Source: Cherax quadricarinatus
Taxonomy: Eukaryota; Arthropoda; Malacostraca; Decapoda; Parastacidae
Assembly (NCBI RefSeq): GCF_038502225.1
Contig: NC_091369.1
Span: 2,753,300 to 2,817,299 of the forward strand
DNA length: 64,000 nucleotides
Direction of reading: 5' to 3'
Shown here: piece by piece, positions 58,707 through 64,000 of the stretch
Numbering within the stretch: the stretch's first letter is position 1
Layout of the letters: each line of letters begins with the position of its first letter
Translations under genes and position numbers: made by a program
The notes under the pieces: model-generated
Told to the model about the DNA's origin: nothing
What the model saw: the letters and a program-made list of their open reading frames with translations, nothing else
Database searches by the model: none

Positions 58707-59215
58707 TACCCCCCCATTAACCCACTACTACTCCCAATAACCCACTACTACCCCCATTAACCCACTACTACCCCCCATTAACCCACTATCACTCCCATTA
58801 ACCCACTACCACCCCATTAACCCACTACCACCCCCATTAACCCACTACTACCTTTATTAACCCACTACCACCCCCATTAACCCACTACATCCCCCATTAA
58901 CCCACTACTACGCCCATTAACCCACTACCACCCCCATTAACCCACTACCTCTCCCATTAACCTACTACTACCCCCATTAACCCACTACCACCCTCATTAA
59001 CCCACTACTACACCCATTAATCCACTACTACCCCCCATTAACCCACTACTATCCCCATTAACCCACTACCACCCCATTAACCCATTACCTCGGCCATTAA
59101 CCCACTACTACCCCCATTAACCCGCTACCACCCCCATTAACCCACTAATACCCCCATTAACCCACTACCACCCCCGTCAACCCACTACTACCCCCATTAG
59201 CCCACTACCACCCCC
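58707..59215. repeat. 19-bp minisatellite, right part
   Basis: Continuation of the CCCATTAACCCACTACTAC array, about 26 units, with small unit-length changes. Confidence 0.95.
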
Positions 59216-59219
59216 ATTG

Positions 59220-60400
59220 AGGTCATTCCGTTGGCTTCTGTTCATTCCCGTTGGCTTCTGTTCATTCCCGTTGGCTTCTGTTCGTTCCTGTTTGCTTTTG
59301 TAGTCCAAATGCATTCAGTCCTCTTTGAAGTTACCAATGACTCGAACGACACAAACTACTGGATTTCTCTCTTAATTTCCAATAGTTTCTGCCCATCCAG
59401 TTGGCTTGTTAATTCTGTTGGCTTCTGTTCATTCCCGTTGGCCTCTGTTTATCCCCATCCGCTTTTCTTCGTCCAAAGGCGTTCAATCCTCCTTGAAGTT
59501 TAGGTACATAATTGGTCCAGGGACTGGGCCTCAAAGTTTTGATAGCTGAGCAAGTTACAGAGGTAATGAATTCACAATTTACAAAGGTAATGAACTCACA
59601 ATTTACAAAGGTAATGAACTCCAGGTAGGTCTAGTCACAATCATGACAAGTTACAAAGGTATTTACAGATTACAGAGGTACACAATGGGTCCAGGGACAG
59701 GGCTCCAAAGTTTTGATGGCTGAACTAGGTACAAGGTAATCCTTGAAGTTACCAGTGACTCTACGACACAAAGAATTGGATTGCTCTCGTAGTTTTCAAT
59801 AGCTTCTGTTCATCCTAGCGCATCCTCTTCATCCTATGTAAATAGGGTTGGCTACAACGGCACCTAGAAGGAGCTCTGTTTACTCTCAATGTCTTCACCA
59901 ACCTCTCAAGCTCTTGGACGACTCATTAGTTTTACAGAGAGAAACGTGGCTTCAAGCGAAACATCAGTTTGGGTGAGACAGCAATTTAAACGAGATGTCC
60001 TTGCAAAACCTCCGTGCAGCATCTCTATGCAACACCTCTGTGCAACACACTTCTTTGCATAGCAACATTCAGATGAATTAGTCTTGTTTTTCAGACCAGT
60101 CATCGTTGGGTCTGCAGATTGCCAGATCATTGCCCTCCAGCCAGACCAAAGACCCATCCAGCCAGACCAGAGACATGAACAGAAAAAGTCCCTCATCCAG
60201 CGACGTTTTGACAGCTGTGAGACCTGCAATAAGCCCCCATATTGGTCGAAATGTCTTCAAATAAAAGACTTTTTGAGTGGACTGGTGTTAAACAACACAG
60301 GGTCGTGAAGCGACTACAGACTTAACATATTTATCTTTATAAACCCTGAGAAAATGCTATATATTTTAAAAATTAGAGTTTATATGTTTTTATTTGTGTT
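59220..60400. other. No gene recognised; degenerate repeats
   Basis: TCATTCCCGTTGGCTTCTGT repeats at 59223-59290 and 59410-59450, AATGAACTCACAATTTACAA repeats at 59560-59630, and GAGAAACGTGGCTTCAAGCG-type foldback fragments near 59935. The bases at 60380-60409 (TTTTTATTTGTGTTTTGCTACAG, written here in words as a T-rich tract ending in CTACAG) resemble a splice acceptor. Confidence 0.5.
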
Positions 60401-60424
60401 TTGCTACAGATGGGTACACGATAA

Positions 60425-60726
60425 GAGATAAGATAAGATAAGATTTCGTTCGGATTTTTAACCCCGGAGGGTTAGCCACCCAGGATAACCCAAGAAAGTC
60501 AGTGCGTCATCGAGGACTGTCTAACTTATTTCCATTGTGGTCCTTAATCTTGTCCCCCAGGATGCGACCCACACCAGTCGACTAACACCCGGGTACCTAT
60601 TTGCTGCTAGGTGAACAGGACAATAGGTGTAAGGAAACGTGTCGGAATTTCCACCCGCCGGGAATCGAACCCGGGCCCTCCGTGTGTGAAGCGGGAGCTT
60701 TAGCCACCAGACCACCGGGCCACCCC
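60425..60726 (-). mobile_element. tRNA-derived SINE, full-length looking
   Basis: Minus strand from 60726: GGCCCGGTGGTCTGGTGGCT (A-box region), AAAGCTCCCGCTTCACAC, then a perfect B-box GGTTCGATTCC. The body includes TCACCTAGCAGCAAATAGGT and GACTGGTGTGGGTCGCATCC, and the tail is TCTTATC repeats (60444-60425). It is a Pol III-type retroposon without coding capacity. The head abuts the GPCR TM6 coding sequence. Confidence 0.88.
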
Positions 60727-60996
60727 ATCTTGCGGAAGACCAATCTCAGTTCCCGGTCCCTGACCAGGGCCAGGATTAAAACTATTAAGATGACCTTCTT
60801 AATTATCCTGACCTTCATGGCTTGCTGGACACCTTATTTCGTGGTCCATAATATTAAGATATGGTCAGACTACCGGTGAGTGTGAGTGTGTATCCCTATG
60901 TCTCCCTATCTCTCCCCATCTCACCCTATCTCCCCCAGATATGAGATCCCCGAGGCAGTCAAGGTGCTGGTAGAGACAGTAACTCTGGTCAACTCA

Positions 60997-61000
<4 letters not shown>
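60727..61000 (+). CDS. Rhodopsin-family neuropeptide-type GPCR, exons for TM6 and start of TM7 (partial)
   Basis: The first exon part (60727-60875) encodes LRKTNLSSRSLTRARIKTIK, then MTFLIILTFMACWTPYFVVH and NIKIWSDYR. The basic third-loop end (RARIKTIKMT) and the CWTP motif of TM6 are those of peptide-hormone receptors of the vasopressin/GnRH/AKH/corazonin/CCAP group. A consensus donor (CCG, then GTGAGT) follows. A 63-bp intron ends in CTCCCCCAG, and the next exon (60939 on) keeps the frame: YEIPEAVKVLVETVTLVNS, the outer loop and first half of TM7. The expected NPxxY does not appear, because an ATT repeat starts at once in frame. Upstream exons (TM1-TM5) are not in this window. The exact receptor type is not resolved. 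It may be a damaged gene, or the rest of TM7 may lie on another exon. Confidence 0.75.

Positions 61001-61085
<85 letters not shown>
60999..61085. repeat. (ATT)n microsatellite inside or next to the TM7 exon
   Basis: About 29 ATT triplets, in frame as poly-Ile after LVNSV, then ACATTATTATTAAAATAATG with a stop at about 61100. Confidence 0.95.
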
Positions 61086-61089
61086 ATTA

Positions 61090-61640
61090 TTATTAAAATA
61101 ATGAGGAGAAGAAGAAGAAACAAGTTTATTGCTAATTAATGTAATTACAGAGTGGACGCAGGTGAAAGGTAATTAGATCACCCTCAGAGAGGAACCTAAT
61201 TAACGTACATAAAATAGAAGTTATGGATCTAGTTAAGTACTCAGGTACATAATTATGTATTCAGGTACAAGACAGGTGCATATATGTAGTACATATTAAG
61301 TACATATGACCACAGGTACGTGTTGTGCAGTGTGGGATGTACATATGTTCCACGATAGGTACCATAGGTACAAAAGAAGAGGTTAGGGCTTACGTATATC
61401 CCACGATAGGTACTCAACTAGAACATGCATATCCACGATAGGTACAAGGAAGAGATAGTTATCAGGTATCCCAGGATAGGTACATAAAGAGATAGGTATT
61501 CCACAATAAATACATGAAGAAATAGGTATTAGGTATCCCAGGGTAGGTATTAGGTATCCCAGGAGAGATATCAGGTATCCCACGATAGGTACATAAAGAG
61601 ATAGGTACCAGGTATCCTACAATAGGTACTGACCTATGAT
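61090..61640. repeat. Degenerate GATAGGTAC-type repeats
   Basis: From about 61370, units around ATCCCACGATAGGTACATAA and AGAGATAGGTATCAGGT recur irregularly. 61090-61370 is unremarkable. Confidence 0.7.
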
Positions 61641-61656
61641 TTCATCCCTTGGACAG

Positions 61657-61848
61657 CAGCGCATCAAGGAGTGTGTCGTGTGTCGTCAGCCATCGTCAGG
61701 TACGACAGCACCGCTGACACCGTCAGACTCTCTCCTCCAGCGCTACATTTCGCCCTCCAGGGGCCCTCTTGGGGGCCCCCAAGGGGCAGGGGGGCCCCAG
61801 GGGCCCTCCTGCACTCCTCCAACATCAGCATCCGTCAGAAGGTCCTGA
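61657..61848 (+). CDS. Candidate C-terminal tail exon of the GPCR
   Basis: After a possible acceptor (CCCTTGGACAG) a G+C-rich frame reads QRIKECVVCRQPSSGTTAPL, then TPSDSLLQRYISPSRGPLGG, and ends at a TGA (61846-61848). A basic, Cys-containing, Ser/Pro-rich tail would fit a GPCR cytoplasmic end, and the strand is right. A second frame is also open here, so frame and role are uncertain. Confidence 0.3.
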   Translation, partial: QRIKECVVCRQPSSGTTAPLTPSDSLLQRYISPSRGPLGGPQGAGGPQGPSCTPPTSASVRRS

Positions 61849-62004
61849 CGTCGGTACGTCAGCACATCTCAGCTAGCTGCCAGGACCTCCGTGATGTCAC
61901 GGCTCCCTGTGTGTACTGATGTGTACATTATACACCTCTGTGTGTACATGTGTACTTACCACTGAAAAACAGTCATGTGTCTCACTTTTTTGCAGCTAAA
62001 ACAG

Positions 62005-62498
<494 letters not shown>

Positions 62499-62545
62499 AT
62501 ATATATATATACAAGGAATTCGCAAGAGCAGGCGAAATATACACA

Positions 62546-62841
62546 AACACTGATCTCTGGCTGAAGGAGACTCGAAACTACGAACCTTGGGACAAGGTAC
62601 GCAGTGCTTTACCATTCGAATTCGAATTCCTTGCATTGTTAATATCTTTAGTAAGGCTGATGCATGCAGGGGATGAGATGAAAAGCTGTAAGCCTTCTCC
62701 CTGAAAGCTGGCTGCCTTGGATCAAACGTGTAGCGCTAGCTACACGCCAAGGTATTGTCCAGTGTGGGTAGATTGGTAAAGCACTGCGTACCTTGTTCCA
62801 AGGTTCGTAGGTTCGAGTCTCCTTCAGCCAGAGATCAGTGT

Positions 62842-62842
<1 letters not shown>
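62546..62842. mobile_element. Inverted pair of tRNA-like SINE heads
   Basis: Arms 62546-62614 and 62774-62842 are 69-bp inverted copies with 67 matches. The right arm holds a B-box (GGTTCGAGTCTCC), and just before it lies GGGTAGATTGGTAAAGCACT, like an A-box region. The 159-bp spacer includes TCGAATTCGAATTC and GTAGCGCTAGCTACACG, both themselves palindromic. TA repeat follows at 62846-62875. Confidence 0.82.
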
Positions 62843-62879
<37 letters not shown>

Positions 62880-62880
<1 letters not shown>

Positions 62881-64000
62881 CTGTCACTGTCTCCTGGATG
62901 CTCTCACTGTCTCATGGATGCTGTCACTGTCTTCCGGATGTTGTCACTGTCTCCCGGATGCAGTCACTGTCTTCCTGTTGCTGTCACTGTCTCCCGGATG
63001 CTGTCACTGTCTCCCGGATGCTGTCACTGTCTCCCGGGTGCTGTCACTGTTTCCTGGATGCTGTCACTCTCCCGGATGCTGCCACTGTCTCCCGGATGCT
63101 GTCACTGTCTTCCGGATGCTATCACTGTCTACTGGATGCTGTCACTGTCTCCCGGGTGCTGTCACTGTCTCCCGGATGCTGTCACTGTCTCCCGGGTGCT
63201 GTCACTGTTTCGTGGATGCTGTCACTCTCTCCCGGATGCTGTCACTGTCTCCCGGATGCTGTCACTGTCTTCCGGATGATATCACTGTCTACTGGATGCT
63301 GTCACTGTCTCCCGGGTGCTGTCACTGTCTCCTGGATGCTGTCACTGTCTCCCGGGTACTGTCACTGTCTCCTGGATGTTGTCACGGTCTCCCGGATGTT
63401 GTCACTGTCTCCCTGATGCTGTCACGGTCTCCCGGATGCTGTCACTGTCTCCCGGATGCTGTCACTGTCTCCCTGATGCCGTTACGGTCTCCCGGATGCG
63501 GTCACGGTCTCCCGGATGCTGTCACTGTCTCCCGGATGCTGTCACTGTCTCCCGGATGCTGTCACTGTCTCCCGGATGCTGTCACTGTCTCCCGGATGCC
63601 GTCACGGTCTCCCGGATGCTGTCACTGTCTCCCGGATGCTGTCACTGTCTCCCGGATGCCGTCACGGTCTCCCGGATGCCGTCACGGTCTCCCGGATGCT
63701 GTCACTGTCTCCCGGATGCCGTCACTGTCTCCCGGATGCTGTCACTGTCTCCCGGATGCTGTCACTGTCTCCCGGATGCCGTCACGGTCTCTCGGATGCC
63801 GTCACGGTCTCCCGGATGCTGTCACTGTCTCCCTGATGCCGTTACGGTCTCCCGGATGCCGTCACGGTCTCCCGGATGCTGTCACTGTCTCCCGGATGCC
63901 GTCACGGTCTCTCGGATGCCGTCACGGTCTCCCGGATGCTGTCACTGTCTCCCGGATGCTGTCACTGTCTCCCGGATGCTGTCACTGTCTCCCGGATGCT
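62880..64000. repeat. 20-bp minisatellite, at least 55 copies, running off the window
   Basis: Unit CTGTCACTGTCTCCCGGATG. The left part is diverged (TTCCGG, CCTGGATG, CCGGGTG) and the right part is more uniform with CCGTCACGG variants. Open frames of the type LSLSPGCCHC are artefacts. Confidence 0.97.

Noticed and set aside
60640..60726. Possible functional tRNA gene on the minus strand
   Set aside because: A-box and B-box are present, but the sequence continues into a SINE body and TCTTATC tail, and no full cloverleaf with CCA-adjacent acceptor stem could be folded by eye.
62774..62842. Possible tRNA gene
   Set aside because: Only the promoter boxes match; it is one arm of an inverted repeat and lacks a convincing acceptor stem.

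Overview
The window looks like non-coding-rich nuclear DNA from an arthropod, most probably a decapod crustacean of the crayfish/lobster type. The grounds are spliced eukaryotic exons, arthropod TTAGG telomere-like units, and several dispersed repeats that I recall as typical of decapod genomes (a CR1/Jockey-like retroelement whose 3' end reads AGGTGAGTAC, a TIR element beginning GTCGTGCCGAATA, and foldback repeats carrying GAAACGTTTCG with GAAGAAGCCAC). The species cannot be fixed from the sequence. There is no operon structure, CRISPR array or other prokaryotic feature.

Layout. Summing the arrays by eye, about 45% of the 64 kb is tandem repeat: more than 25 minisatellites with units of 12-82 bp, plus long TA, AC/GT, CT/GA, ATT and GCT/GTT tracts. 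From 1 to 12 kb there is a two-exon stretch of a muscle LIM protein gene (minus strand, 5.8-6.9 kb), a 0.4 kb palindrome, several minisatellites and a decayed reverse transcriptase (RT). From 12.5 to 15.5 kb lies a 3 kb triplet-rich block. From 15.8 to 22.3 kb there are a truncated but open RT copy, older relatives, SINEs and microsatellites. From 20.4 to 31.7 kb it is nearly all minisatellites. From 32.5 to 36 kb retroelement copies lie head to tail. From 36 to 49.4 kb is an almost unbroken run of arrays, interrupted by one RT fragment at 44.8-45.3 kb. From 50.3 to 52.3 kb is a large Gln/Pro-rich exon (minus). From 56.8 to 59.2 kb a second RT family sits inside a 19-bp array. At 60.4-61.9 kb are exons of a neuropeptide-type GPCR with a SINE on one side and an ATT expansion on the other. 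From 62 to 64 kb are a TIR element in a TA tract, an inverted SINE pair and a 20-bp array running off the end.

Host genes. Only three loci look like host genes: the LIM gene, the Gln/Pro-rich exon and the GPCR fragment. They are unrelated and none is complete here. Most long open frames are artefacts of arrays whose unit length is a multiple of three.

Main biological signals. (1) One CR1/Jockey-like family is bordered by AC/GT microsatellite at nearly every copy, often on both sides, which suggests targeting of that repeat; two copies are 255/256 identical, so the family was active recently. (2) Several minisatellites can be traced to a parent sequence (RT motifs, a splice acceptor, the centre of a palindrome), so the window records how such arrays begin.
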